NCBI RefSeq assembly: GCF_910592395.1
Contig: NC_088325.1
Span: 11,040,109-11,104,108, forward strand
Direction of reading: 5' to 3'
DNA length: 64,000 bases
Source: Lineus longissimus
Taxonomy: Eukaryota; Nemertea; Pilidiophora; Heteronemertea; Lineidae
A program made the position numbers and the translations under genes. A model generated the notes under the pieces. That model ran no database searches. It saw nothing but the letters and a program-made list of their open reading frames with translations, and was not told where the DNA came from. Below are positions 40,798 to 52,194 of the stretch, in pieces. How positions within the stretch are numbered: position 1 is the first letter of the stretch; each line of letters starts with the position of its first letter.

Positions 40798-41145
40798 TAC
40801 ATGCACAGGTAAGTGAATGCGATAACAAAAATATAAGATGAAATGAATAAGATAACAAAAAGAATAGTATAAGACTTATCGGGATTTCTGACCTTGGATG
40901 TATTAGCTTCTAATATTTCACCCTGTATCAGACAGTTGAGTTGTTTCCTGCAATATCATGTCGAGGGAATGAAAAAAATCCGACATTTTGTCGAAACTTG
41001 ACCATCTTATAAAAAAGACTGCACATAGCTGTAACTCCTAAAAGCTAATTACACCTAAAACTACATGTAGGTGACTGTCATTTTGTGACATCTAAACGGA
41101 TGAAACCTGATTTGGTCCAACACACAGTTTGCGTGTGTAAGAAAC

Positions 41146-41467
41146 ACTTGTAGGAGGGTGTTTCCGACTTCTTAACGGTTTCTCTTACTTTTTCCGAAAT
41201 TGATCCGACAAAACTCCGACATTGTCCGACTTTTCTTGATATGTCTAGGGCCTCCCAAAATAGGTCATTACATTGTTGAATGGGGTGAATGAGGTGACCT
41301 AATTGAGTGAGCAAATTAGTATTCACATTAAGGGTCACTCGCAGTCTTTGGCTCACACCTCATTAACCCTATTTAACATAGGCCTTTGACCTTGAAGGAA
41401 AAGTCAGACAATGTCGGATTAATCAGGAACAAGTTAGAGAAGTCCGAAAAAGCCTCCTTCTAGTGGA
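41146..41467. mobile_element. Foldback/MITE-like element with imperfect ~90-bp inverted repeats
   Basis: Left arm words AGGAGG, TTTCCGACTTCT and CCGACATTGTCCGACTTTTC (41152-41235) recur inverted on the right, where AGTCAGACAATGTCGGAT and AGAAGTCCGAAAAAGCCTCC lie in 41402-41457. Outermost bases are CACTTG and CTAGTG. A target-site duplication could not be defined, so the class is open. Confidence 0.6.
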
Positions 41468-44400
41468 ACGTCAATACATGTAGCTCAAAAATGTCATTCC
41501 TAAAAAAAACGTTCTTATATGTACATGTAAGAACAACTTAAGATATATAAAAATCGACATTTCACTTCAACATGAAAACACTTCTTTATCAATGTGCTGC
41601 AATCAGATTATGAATTGTTGTAATCTCCTCGATACCTTGACCTTGTTAAAGATGTAACAGTACCAGCTTCATACACCTCGACATCCTTAATTAGAGGAGG
41701 AAATTGTGATGCCGACGTGACGAGAATCCTCAACAAGGATTAAACATGAGTGTCGACAACATCAAGACGAGAAGAAAACGTACACGGCTTGTATCTCGAT
41801 GGCATTTCTGACCCATCGACCAAGAAGTGCCTGCTCATGGAAGTCGCTTTAACATCGTTTGTTCACTCTGGTCAAGATTGAAGAAAAACAATCCATTCAA
41901 GGTAGAAAATCGATAACAAAGAATGCATTGTTTTACTTTCTATAACTGCAAATTGCAACACTTGTGCAGTGGTTTATGAGTTTGCAATTCGCGATGATTT
42001 CCAATAAAACGAATTTTTAGATATTTTCTTTGGCAGATTACACAGTTTATTCGATTTTCTTCCCAATTTCTATTTTTTGCAAACCGATATCATTTGGCAG
42101 ACACGAATATTTTTACCACACTTATATGTATGTACCTGAAGCATTCTATTCACAATAACAGTGAGAAACGTACTTTAAGCAAATCTATTTTAAGGTGTGT
42201 TAATTTATCGAGAATAATTTATTATTTCCGAGGTTAGAATAAAATAGCAATACATTTTAAGCAAATGGCAAGTTGAAATGTCTGCACATGGATGCATGCG
42301 ATATTCTGCACATAACCGCAGACCAGAGTAAACCATTAACAACACACGGAGAAATTAATGGCCAATATGCATTAATCGGTGGAAATGCATCATCAATCAC
42401 CAAAGAAATCGCCAAGAAACATCAAGCATAACTCGCGCTGTGTGTGGTGTATTATTTCTCATCTTAACGAGACATGATATTATACATGCATCGCAGTGCC
42501 TAATGCACTGAATTATTAGCTCTTATCAAAACGAACAAAAACCGAAGTACCTTATTGAAATTTACTACCGGACGCCCAGATTGCTTCTGCACAGTTGATT
42601 GCTCATGCGCATGCGCATTTAGCGTTCTAATTATAGGAAGATAAATCCTACAGATGATTCTGTGGGCGGTGAATCCATCATTTTTACGTGACCATAACAG
42701 CAACAGGGGTTGTGGGTAAACAAGCGCTAACTATTATGTTATGGTTGGGATGAATGTGTGTTTTCTGTTGTTGCTTTGGACGTACATGTTGTTCATTCAA
42801 CAGACGATCCTGATTATTGAGCTCTGGTGAATTGTTTTTTTTATAATATAATGGGTGTTTGTTAATCGTTACGGCTTCAGTAATAAAAAGTAAAGCTATC
42901 GGTGTGAGGCAGAGGTGAAATATGCATCAGTAGTCATGGTGGGATGCATAGCATTGTGTCAAGAACAACTAACTCCTCCTTTGAATAGAGGAAAGGCTCT
43001 ATGTCGTCATTCATTTATGAATGACTCCGGTGCCCCAATAGAGCTCAAAACTCCAACAAACAACCTGTAAACGATAACCAAAATAAATGTATCACCGGCA
43101 CTTGACAAGTTTGACGTATCATCGACCACAAATTGAGCAACTGGGACTGTAAATTCTTGTAAGGCGATGATAACCATTTTGATGTACTTCACTTATTTCC
43201 AGAACATGCATGTATTGGAAGATATATTTCTTGTAGCCACTTGTAACATTCATGAACACAGACAGCTCTGTAGCCACTTGGGGATGTGTATTCGATGGGC
43301 CCCGTGTATGTTAACAATTTGGTACCAAGGTAACTCCAGGCCATTACGAATTATAAATTCAATTATTTGCCTCTTTAATTTTAAATATTTAATAAAGAAA
43401 CACATTTTGGCACTAAGAATTCCCAAATTATCATCATAATGGCACCCTGTTGACCTATGGCATATGAGAGGTAAAATAACCATTGTGATCTATTTCTGTA
43501 GTAAAGGGAAACTTGTTCTTCCTGTTTTTAATACATAATTCGTGGAAAATGATTTATGCATTACCTAATTACTGTTAGCGAAAAGAGAGAGAATGGTTGT
43601 TGGGGGCTTTGCTATCGAATAAACTGATTAAATCAGAACCGAATGTTGTTTGAGGAGACTCTAGAGCAACGCCTCGTATTTCAGAAGAATATAATGAACC
43701 ATGTAACAATAGCTGTGTTTTTTCTATGAGGTTAACGTAATGCTTCTATCGTTTTACATGAATCTTGAAAACACAAATTTGCAATCTTTGTAGAAGTCAA
43801 ATGGGGGCGGGCGGGGGGGGGGGGGCTTAGAATTATTCACCCAATAGCCCCTCCCCCGAAGTCAGCAAAAAATGTGTTTTTGACGATGGATTTTGGTCGA
43901 TTAATCTTAAAAGGTGTCACTTTGCCTCGTACGCCCCTGCCCACGAACAAGTCTCAGGAGATAGGTTTTTTGAACCGCGGCAATACGGGTCCGTGGCATC
44001 ACGTCGTGTCGAGAGTTTCGTGCGATTCTTCTGACGACTATAGTTTCTTTTTCTCCTCTAAACGCAAATTTAGTCAAAGGTGTCTCCAAGAGTTGAAATA
44101 GAACTCTCGACATAGTATAATCACTACTCCCGAACGCGATCAATCACCTATTTCTTCGAAGAGCTTTCATCAATTTTGATTCCCCTGAGGCAATCAAATA
44201 TGTCGGCAAAATTGACCGTAGATTTATAAAGGTATTAGTCAATAACATATAAATCACGCCTAATGTCCTCCAGCCTCTAGGGAGTTTATTGCAAAATTAA
44301 AGAAGTTAAACTTAAATGGACTCGAGAAATCAAAGTGCAGGCGTGATGGCGTGGAAGTCGGAAGTGTCATAAGATCACGGTCGTGTGTTGACTGATTTTG

Positions 44401-47400
44401 GTACACTCTCCGGGAACTGTGAAAACGATGGCCGAGCTTGTACTTGGATGCGAGCTTGAATAATGATATAATCTTAACGACGAACTGTATGAGAATCCTT
44501 TCGGAGTGCTTGTTGGGATAACACACATTATGTAGTTCGTAGCTCAGTATTTCAAATGAGGGTAATCGAAGGCATGATTTTTGTCAAATATGAGTAACTG
44601 GTTAGGTCGCTCGTCTGAACTGAAAGTCATATAGACACTGACCAGGGATTTTCGTTCTTGGCCTTGGACGAGTAAGAGTAGCAGTAGCCTTGGGAAATAT
44701 TGGGACATGTTCTCCGGACTGCCCAGCCCTATCCTCAAGTAATAACATGAATAGTTAAAGATAGGCGACACCAAAATAGCAGGTTTATCTACCATAAGCC
44801 ATGTTAGCACAGCCATAACATCGCTAGATTACACTGATCACTGTCCCAAAGTAATTATAGCACGTCTCTAATAACCATAGACTTCGTCATTGATAGCTGA
44901 GAACATGGCTTCCATTGAATGAATTATTTGAAGTACCCAGATCGAAACTTCTGATTCTAATTTGATTCTTATACAGCTACATGTGAGATCGTAATAATTT
45001 CGAAAACATGCAGACGCACAATCTACAAGAGTCATGTAAGATTCATAGTAGAGGATATTAACTAAGAATCATATAATATTTTGCAATCATGCTTGTATGA
45101 TTGTGTAAGTGTGTACATAACTGAATGTGGTTTCAACTAAAAATACAACAGAATCTCAGCGGAATTTTCGACCTCGGTTCGACTGCGAAAGATAATAGAG
45201 GCAATCGGGGTTCTGCATCGCCGCTCCAAACACTGACAGCTATATTCATTCATGATTTAGTATCTTATATATGTATCAGACATGCACTAGTGAGAAACAC
45301 TGCAAGCCACCTTGCCATCACCATAGTGTTAGTGTCATACCCGGCACATCGTTTGACCAAGGTGTGACTAGACTGAGACAAAGGCACTTGTCGTTAAGTA
45401 TAACCGCTTTACGCCTGCTACTCATTTATCGACAGTAGCTTACAAATGCATAAGACATAACCTTGTAACATTCAATAACACAAGAGACCTTGCCCGCAAC
45501 CAAAATGTTTCAGTGTCATGTCTTAGACTCCGAAAAAGGCGCCTGTGGTTATGCATCACCGCTTCACCTGATATTCACTAATTTACTCTATTCTAAAAGG
45601 CATTTAACCTTCCATGGATATCAATAACTTCTGCTACGATGTGACGAGATCGATTTGACAACTGTTCTTCCGCTGACGGCTAGATATTTGTTATGTTCAA
45701 CATTGTTCCTAACAAAAGGAGGATATAAGACATTAGGTATACATATGTCGTCTCATCCATTGTTTTAACGGAAGGCGAATACTATTTTCAAAACAGTTTT
45801 TCAAAAATATCTGTCCACATTCTGTCTAGGACACTTGGACATCATGTGCATTAAATTTCTACATGAGAAGAAAAAAATCCCACCACAGGACAGGCTAGCT
45901 CGACACGTTGGATGGCCTGCCTGATTCTCGCGGCATTCTTGGGATGTGATTCAAGACTTAATATTCTGAAGTCACTGTTTTGGAAAACTATTATCGAAAA
46001 CACGTTATGAGAATACCCTGTATAGAACCTGGTATTCCATTAGCTCCACTGATCATGCACAAACTCACTACTCGGAAGTTAATTTGCTCGGCTGATCTCC
46101 TTCTGAAGCTCGATATGGCCATGATGGCTAAGTAGAAAAGGACCGGAAGGTCATTTGTCGTGACTCACTCGGGCACGTTGTCGCCTCACTCATGTCAATG
46201 CAACAGCTATACTTTTCAGTTACCTCATTGCCTATATATTTATATTGAATGGTAACCAGTGCATCGATTTCAAAATACATTGTCAGACAAATTTTGATAA
46301 AGATTTGCGACACCAGCTTAATCTCAGTGGATCAATGTCGAAATTTTACGAAGCAGAAAAAGAGCTGGTTTGTTGCGAATTAGGTCATAAATCTTATTCC
46401 CCATTTCTGGCTTTCAATGACCACTGTCACATGTGACAACACACTTAACATTCGATAAAAATCCTGTTGACGAAGAAGCCCATGAAGAAGCGCATGACCA
46501 CATGACCCAGACACCATACACATTGTCACTCTGTAGAGCGCGCGGCTGGAAACAATTAATCCCGACTGATCATCAGACATTAATTAACAAATGTGTCTGC
46601 TATGTCGTCAAAGTGTCATCGACCGGAAGATCCACTGGCTATTGTGATTAGTTCAAGCTATAAACGTCCATGCCCTTTACAAAACTGGAATCTTGAAGCT
46701 GTGTATTATTGTCCAGAAATTGGTTTGCTGAAGATAGAGAAGACCAGTATCCTAATTTGCTAGAGTATTTCCGAACGAGTCTCAGCGCGCATTGTCCATT
46801 ACGATTAAATGTGATCACCATGCCGAAAAATCCGATCCGTTTCTTATAAGTTTCCAGTTTTTTTATACACACTCGCACATCGTACATGTACAATCTCTAC
46901 GATATTTTCAGTTTTAGTTTTTGACTGCGAATATCACAAGACTATTGTAAAGTTTAGGGCAACTGGATGTCAAAATAATGTCTTTTAAACTAGCGAAAAA
47001 ACAACACATGCAGCTGACTAGAATTAAAGTGTCTATTTTGCATATACAACGCTACAACGATGTGACAGCAGTTGGCAGTGCAGTTGATTCTAATGCTGGA
47101 CGTTTCCCAATGAAAACATCCCTTGAGCGATGGAAACGACTTTTAAAGACTATCGCCCTATCTGCCCTGCATTACAACATGGCCTTCATCGATCTTATCT
47201 AGACAAGGCGGATTAGCCCACGGAATCATCTCACTAATAGAGTTGCAGTTTGGACTTTTTCCCTAATCATGAGATCGAAAAAACGCCTCCACTACGTCCA
47301 AAGAATGACAAATAACCTACTATACACGCACAAGGCGGCCATTCAGAAAGTACATCCATCAGATATAGCAAGGAATGAGGCGTTATTATTTTCCCGAGCG

Positions 47401-49780
47401 AAAATTGGTTGTTATTACTAACCAGGCATTCTCAAGGCTTGCGAGGTGATGATGACATTACAAGTATGGTATAAAGAATGGACATATATGTATTGGGAAG
47501 TATCATTACTTGAAAGGTTGGACATGAAAAAGATTTGTGTGACCGTATAAAACATGGCAGTTGTGTTCTTCTAATGGGGGCAGCAGGTCTTCTGATAAAT
47601 TAGTGATTTTTTACCTGGATGGCCAACACATGAACGCAGTATTATTAAAGGGGATTTCGCACCACCGGCGATTCAGTCTACCTTTCACATTTTCTGGGGC
47701 TAAGAAACTGTTCCTTATCATTTCCTGCTTAAAAGTCCGGCGCATAGCAGTTTCCTAGATCAGGCCTGATGAACATATTGTGGACAATAAGGCCCGCAAT
47801 AGGGTTCCCTTCAGAAACTCGCGTGTGACTTCATGATCCATCAATTGCTTTGATACCGATTGATGCGCGGGAAGGGCATTGTTCTAGTTCAATGTTGCAA
47901 TGAAGAGTATTCCTATACAAAATCACCATTCGATCACTTCGCGAATGAAAGACTGCAACATAAATCATGTTGGAATGAAATGATCCCTGATACAAACGAA
48001 TCGAGCAAACCGAAATATCGGATTAACCAGTTGAGTAGAACGAACAAAAACGTTAAATTGTAACTAAATCTGATTTTGCTTAGAGTTTGAAAACCTCACT
48101 AAATCCCACTATAATGTTTAATAAATGGACTACAAATACGCAACCTAAACGCACTTAATGAATAAATCCTATCACTTTAAATTGCTTTTCGTTGATATGA
48201 TGGGAGAAACACGCTTGATTAGGTGGGCAAATAAGTAGATGATGAAACCGATCGAACAGTAATTTCTTATAAAGGAATGGTAATTGGATTTTATAAGCGA
48301 CTTGGTTCGCTTCTTAAGCATGTGCCATCGTCAGTGACTAGACACAGGGATACAGGATATCAGCGGCCGAATCAGTTAAGCTTTCAATATACGACAGAGG
48401 TTGCAACATACCAGGTCAAGTATCCCGACTCTCAGTTAAGATCTTCCTCACTTTCTTTCCTATCCACATGTACTTTCTTTTCAAAATCCGTGTACGATCC
48501 TTGGAGAAGATAAGAATTCAACAAGAATCTTGTGAAAAGTGTACAATATGCAGTATGACATGAAACTGGCTTAGTAAGATATGAAACGTGTCTTAATGTT
48601 CGGCCTGGGTAGAAATTAAGTACACCATATTGCAGTGATTCGTGATCCACTCGAGAGGCTGGCAAAACATAATTATTCATTTTGCGTTGCACAGACAATT
48701 TTTAGCCTAGCAGTACTATCAGTGATGCCAGCCATTCCTGCAGACATGATGGGTATCTTGGAAATTTAAACATTCGTATATGCAGCAGCTTAGGTTAACA
48801 TTACTTGTTCAAAGAAAGTAGTTCATGTTGACCTAATTTCATGTTGGACGCTTTTGAAATCAAACACATCGTCTATCAGTGCAATAATGTGACGTTAGAA
48901 GGGAAACATAAAGAAACCTAAACTTGCCGAAATGCGTTGGGCTCTATTGCGTTTCAAGAAAACAGAACCACCAGTTGCTCGCTACCCATTGAATCTGTTG
49001 CCGTTCACGATATTACCAGGAATCCGTCCATGAATAACGCCGTCCGCCACCCTTATGTAGACGCAGTCAAACATCGTGTATTGATCCTGGCTACATACTT
49101 CAAATCACTCGAACCGGCGGAGCGAGAGGTACATTACAATTTCTCATCACACCCCGCTTTGGTCATTTCATGCCTGAATACGCTGCCCAGATCCAATGAG
49201 AGGCAAGGCAAAAAACCAAAAAAGTGGCCTAAACATTGATATGCATTTGCGGAGTATAGCTGCATTATTTGGTGGAACTTAATGTTCAATATAGTTAGAT
49301 AGTGTACCAGCCAAGCGAATTTTTCAATCAGTTCAGGTTTCAATACTTTCTACCTTACTGCTGCTCCTACCTTACTGTTCCTTTGGGGGTCGCTTTCACA
49401 AAAATCGCTCGACTACCGTAACAGCACCAGTAAACTCTTGCCATGTTTTGCAGATTTTGAAAGAATGACACGATATGTTGATACACTGTATAGACTGTTC
49501 CCAAATGACGTATTCAAGTGCAGACATGTCCTAGATTAACACGCAGCAGTTGGAAAAATGATACACACATTGGGCTTTAGCAAATGTATGACGTCAGCAT
49601 GCATTATCATTGACTAAAATTGGTGTCGCCTTGTGATAGATTGGTGCAGTAGATATAGTTGCGGGTCGAGGAAAAACATCGAACAAGAACGAGGTAGGCT
49701 TTAAAGGCCACCTGATGTCAGGTCAGCTGTGTGATCCAGAACTATTAAGGTAGCAGGAAGGGTTGGGCGTTTGTGGTTTC
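41468..49780. other. No supported gene, 41.5-49.8 kb
   Basis: It holds the G-rich tract at 43.8 kb and several minus-strand frames at 43907-44816 that overlap or follow one another but show no splice sites or known motifs. No repeat copies were recognised beyond the small inverted words at 45040-45070. Confidence 0.55.
43813..43826 (+). repeat. Poly-G tract, 14 bp, in a G-rich stretch
   Basis: G14 preceded by GGGGGCGGGC (43803-43812), so 43803-43826 is almost all G and could form a G-quadruplex. Confidence 0.9.
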
Positions 49781-49802
49781 TGAGTCTGAGGGGGTTGGTG
49801 TC

Positions 49803-49864
49803 TGTTGACTGTGCTTTAAGAGAGACTAGGCATGGCGCCAGTCTCTCTTAAAGCACAGTCAACA
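49803..49864. repeat. Perfect 25-bp inverted repeat (hairpin) with 12-nt loop
   Basis: Arms 49803-49827 and 49840-49864 are exact reverse complements; the loop is AGGCATGGCGCC (49828-49839). Only the right arm and loop recur at 50182-50218, so the hairpin was made by an inverted copy of a piece of a direct repeat. The size would fit a short hairpin RNA precursor, but no transcription evidence is available from sequence alone. Confidence 0.9.
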
Positions 49865-49889
49865 GGCATTTGGTCTCAGTATTTGGGTT
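49828..49889 (+). repeat. Direct repeat P, copy 1 of 2 (partner 50182-50243)
   Basis: The two 62-bp copies differ at about three positions and lie 354 bp apart. Copy 1 opens a 67-codon frame at ATG 49832. In copy 2 the same frame starts identically (MAPVSLKAQST) but meets TAA at codon 15, where copy 1 has CAG. Confidence 0.85.
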
Positions 49890-50035
49890 TTGATTGCCAT
49901 GACTGTACCCCTGTAAAAGTCAGAGGAGGAGAAGTTTGGAATGATGAAAGCATTGAAGAAGAAGAAATGTTATTATTGAGGAAAGCAAAATTTATTATGA
50001 GACTAGAAGGCAGTGTCCTGACTGGATTATTTTGA
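49832..50035 (+). CDS. Hypothetical small ORF, 67 codons, beginning in the hairpin loop
   Basis: The ATG context is GGCATGG, a good eukaryotic initiation context. The product is unrecognised. Its centre is acidic (NDESIEEEEM) and then basic/hydrophobic (LLLRKAKFIMRLEG). The first eleven codons are shared with the second copy of repeat P, where the frame is broken after 14 codons, so the start belongs to a repeat. No signal peptide, transmembrane segment or known domain can be seen. It may be a fragment of a mobile-element gene or chance. Confidence 0.2.
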   Translation: MAPVSLKAQSTGIWSQYLGFDCHDCTPVKVRGGEVWNDESIEEEEMLLLRKAKFIMRLEGSVLTGLF

Positions 50036-50100
50036 AAATGGCGGTCTGAACACATTAAAAGGTGGAACATGGCATTTTATCGACTTTGAAGTGCTCCGCA

Positions 50101-50180
50101 GTTAAAGGGAGACTATAGGCAGCAGCTAGGTAGGCAAGATAAAGTCATACAAATTTGCCAATAGGGGTCAGTCATATCTC
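50101..50180 (+). repeat. Inverted repeat Q, left copy (partner 51309-51382)
   Basis: Positions 50121-50145 are the exact reverse complement of 51338-51362 (25 bp). Weaker similarity extends on both sides, including ATAGGGGTC against GACCCCTAT. The arms are ~1.2 kb apart, too far for a compact hairpin, and suggest two oppositely inserted copies of one repeat. Confidence 0.8.
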
Positions 50181-50181
50181 T

Positions 50182-50243
50182 AGGCATGGCGCCAGTCTCT
50201 CTTAAAGCACAGTCAACAAGCATTTGGTCTTAATATTTGGGTA
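50182..50243 (+). repeat. Direct repeat P, copy 2 of 2
   Basis: Partner of 49828-49889. It lacks the upstream inverted arm that makes the hairpin in copy 1, and its reading frame is closed by a TAA at codon 15. It is followed immediately by GTAAGTACAG, a splice-donor-like sequence, in the context TTTGG|GTAAGT. Confidence 0.85.
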
Positions 50244-50369
50244 AGTACAGAATCAAGGCAGCACAGAGAGCAATGATTGAACGATGCTGTGGACAAGTCC
50301 AAGGATACTGCATCAGTCACGACCAACTTCTCATCAGAAAGCGTCACCACCAGCATATTCAATGTTCAG

Positions 50370-50525
50370 TTCCAACCTGTACCAGTCCAATGCACGCCTG
50401 TCATGGTCAGCAGTGGTCAGCTTAGCGCGATATGGAACATTCTTCCGAAACTCAAGCGAGGGAAGTCTGCTCATTTGCCTATCTCGCGCACTGCTCCTTC
50501 TTGTCAAACATCGTAGTGAAATCGT
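50370..50525 (+). repeat. Direct repeat R, copy 1 (partner 53064-53200)
   Basis: About 145 bp from GCACGCCTGTCAT to GTAGTGAAATCGT recur at 53064-53200 with roughly ten substitutions. Comparison shows stops in one copy or another for most frames and no excess of synonymous change in the longest minus-strand frame, so the repeat is probably not under coding constraint. Confidence 0.85.
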
Positions 50526-50760
50526 GGTACAGTGCGGCGTCCTCGAGGATTGCAGCTGGTCGGACAGACGTGAGGTGGAATGTGGGCGGCTGCACTTCTT
50601 CGTTGATGTGCGATGGCAGATAGCACAGTTGTTGCGTTGCATGACAGCTGAAAGTGAATGTGATATCATAGAACTGAGGCGTTTGCAATGAGACTATAGG
50701 TGAAGTAGAAGCAAGGAGTGAAATGGGCCATCTTCCAGTGACTAATATACAGAGTAAGGG

Positions 50761-50877
50761 CCCTGGGTGTTGTTAGATTCAGCATTGAATGTATTCCTCG
50801 TACAAGCGTGAATAGTGTGGACATACAGTGAGAGGTGAGAGACCCCTATTGACTACTTCTTGTAACTTTATCTTGGA
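50761..50877 (+). repeat. Tandem block A, copy 1 (partner 51232-51358)
   Basis: It shares CTTGTTAGA-like, TGTATTCCTCGTACAAGC-like, GTGAGAGACCCCTAT and ACTTTATCTTG words in order with 51232-51358. A third, degenerate piece may begin near 51574 after the second copy of block B. Confidence 0.8.
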
Positions 50878-50904
50878 TATTATATTAGTATTGAACTTCT
50901 AGCC

Positions 50905-51039
50905 ATGGAATATGAAGAAATTGAAGTTGTAGGCATGGAATATGAAAAATTATTCAACGGTGAAAGACATTATTCCATGAGGCTTTGCCGTGATCGCAAA
51001 GGACGCGACGTGATTGGTTCACATGCTAATGAGGTATGA
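50905..51039 (+). CDS. Hypothetical small ORF or first exon, 44 codons, strong Kozak and splice donor
   Basis: The ATG is in the context AGCCATGG, close to the vertebrate/invertebrate optimum. The peptide starts MEYEEIEVVGMEYEKL, with an internal near-repeat of MEYE, and continues basic (CRDRKGRDVIG). Near the end GAG|GTATGA (51031-51039) is a good donor, so this could be an exon ending at 51033 in phase 0. The segment lies in the ~155-bp stretch that is present between blocks A and B in the first tandem copy but absent from the second copy (51359-51414). No family is recognised and no downstream exon could be matched. Confidence 0.25.
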   Translation: MEYEEIEVVGMEYEKLFNGERHYSMRLCRDRKGRDVIGSHANEV

Positions 51040-51048
51040 TAATGATAA

Positions 51049-51193
51049 TTACCTCTATAATGCTACTTGGATAGCGACTGTGTCGTTGACTGCAACAGTG
51101 GTCTATGTCAATGTGTACCTGTAATGTCAATGAAGTATGATGAGGTGATGACGATAGTGCAATTATTAAATATTGGCAAGAGATCATACTGCA
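51049..51193 (+). repeat. Tandem block B, copy 1 (partner 51415-51555)
   Basis: It shares TTACCTCTATAAT, CCTGTAATGTCAATGAA and ATGATGAGGTGATGACGATA with 51415-51555. A and B alternate (A-B-A-B); the A copies are ~471 bp apart and the B copies ~366 bp, because the first A-to-B interval holds an extra ~115-bp segment. Confidence 0.8.
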
Positions 51194-51231
51194 ACATAGG
51201 TCTTGTTTTTGACAGATGACTGTGCGACATT

Positions 51232-51555
51232 CCCATTGGGTCTTGTTAGAGTCAGCGCTGCATGTATTCCTTGTACAAGCTTGAATAGTTGTGACGGACT
51301 TTGAGGGGTGAGAGACCCCTATCGGCTACTTCGTCTAACTTTATCTTGCCTACCTAGCTGCTAGCAATAGTGCCCCTTTATCAAGACTGAAACCCACTGT
51401 GTGGGGCTAAGAAATTACCTCTATAATCCTAGTTGGATAACCACTGTGTAGATGATTTGAAGAGTGCTCTGTGGATGTGTGCCTGTAATGTCAATGAAAG
51501 TATGATGAGGTGATGACGATAGTGGAATGACGAAATATTGGAAAGAGATCTATTC
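51232..51555 (+). repeat. Second A-B tandem unit of the mosaic island
   Basis: Block A copy 2 is at 51232-51358 and block B copy 2 at 51415-51555, diverged from the first unit by substitutions and small indels. The end of block A here (51309-51382) is also the partner of the inverted block at 50101-50180. Confidence 0.8.
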
Positions 51556-51700
51556 CTAGAAGAACATATGTCCTGTTTTGACTAGGTGGCGCATTTTAGA
51601 ATCAGCAGTGAGCACTGTGTGTAACATGGTGGAGGCAGCGGAGATAATAACTGTGTCGAAAGTATTGTTATAGGGCCTTCCCTAGGCCCATGGGGTTAAA

Positions 51701-51819
51701 TTTACAATCCACGATTGAAAAGACGTAGTTTGATCGCATTCAACTATAAATCCATTGAACAGTTGTGTTCCTTTAGTCAACCGATGACCTTTTGTTGGGC
51801 CATGATCGGGGATTGTAAA
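51701..51819. repeat. Short inverted-repeat element (TTTACAATCC ends)
   Basis: TTTACAATCC (51701-51710) and GGATTGTAAA (51810-51819) are exact reverse complements, with partial matching inward (CACGATT against ATGATCG). The ~119-bp size fits a tiny MITE or a foldback. It lies just after a short palindrome GGGCCT-TCCCT-AGGCCC. Confidence 0.45.
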
Positions 51820-52194
51820 CTGTAAATGTATTATGGACTGGGAGACGGGGGAAACACAAGTGAAATAGACCAAAACAAGTGATTTTGGGGCTTTGGTTTA
51901 GACGCATGCCCCACATGCGCCATGCGGGATTATACGGTTCATGTGAACTTGTTGACATCTACATGATCTAGTGCTGTTATTGGTCATGGTACATGGTAGG
52001 CCTAATCATCATGGCTATATGTTTCAGGAAAAGCTCGGAGTAAAATGAACTGCCGATGAATAATGATGTTGTTCATGTTTACCATGTTTACTAGTACATA
52101 GCCATAGGGTATGCACTGGCCAGTGCACTTTCTGCACGTCGTCATGGTCATGTACGTGATACCGTAACCTTGCAGGTATGTGGCAAAAAATCAA

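Noticed and set aside
41146-41467. CACTA-type transposon based on CACTTG/CTAGTG ends
   Set aside because: The ends are not identical and the flanking bases do not give a matching 3-bp target duplication, so only a generic foldback call is kept.
44260-44816. Two overlapping minus-strand frames suggesting a frameshifted gene
   Set aside because: No homology, no splice signals and no repeat copies; adjacent frames of this length are expected by chance in a window of this size.
50237-50425. Resemblance of a YRIKAAQRAMIERCCG stretch to the end of PIF/Harbinger nuclease domains
   Set aside because: Only an R..IER..G pattern agrees; the expected following LK.RF motif and the catalytic residues are absent.
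50284-50691. A 135-codon plus frame with overlapping frames on both strands
   Set aside because: Several frames are open at once because stop words are rare in this GC-richer repeat. The second copy of repeat R (53064-53200) has a stop in the corresponding plus frame, and substitutions show no clear coding pattern.
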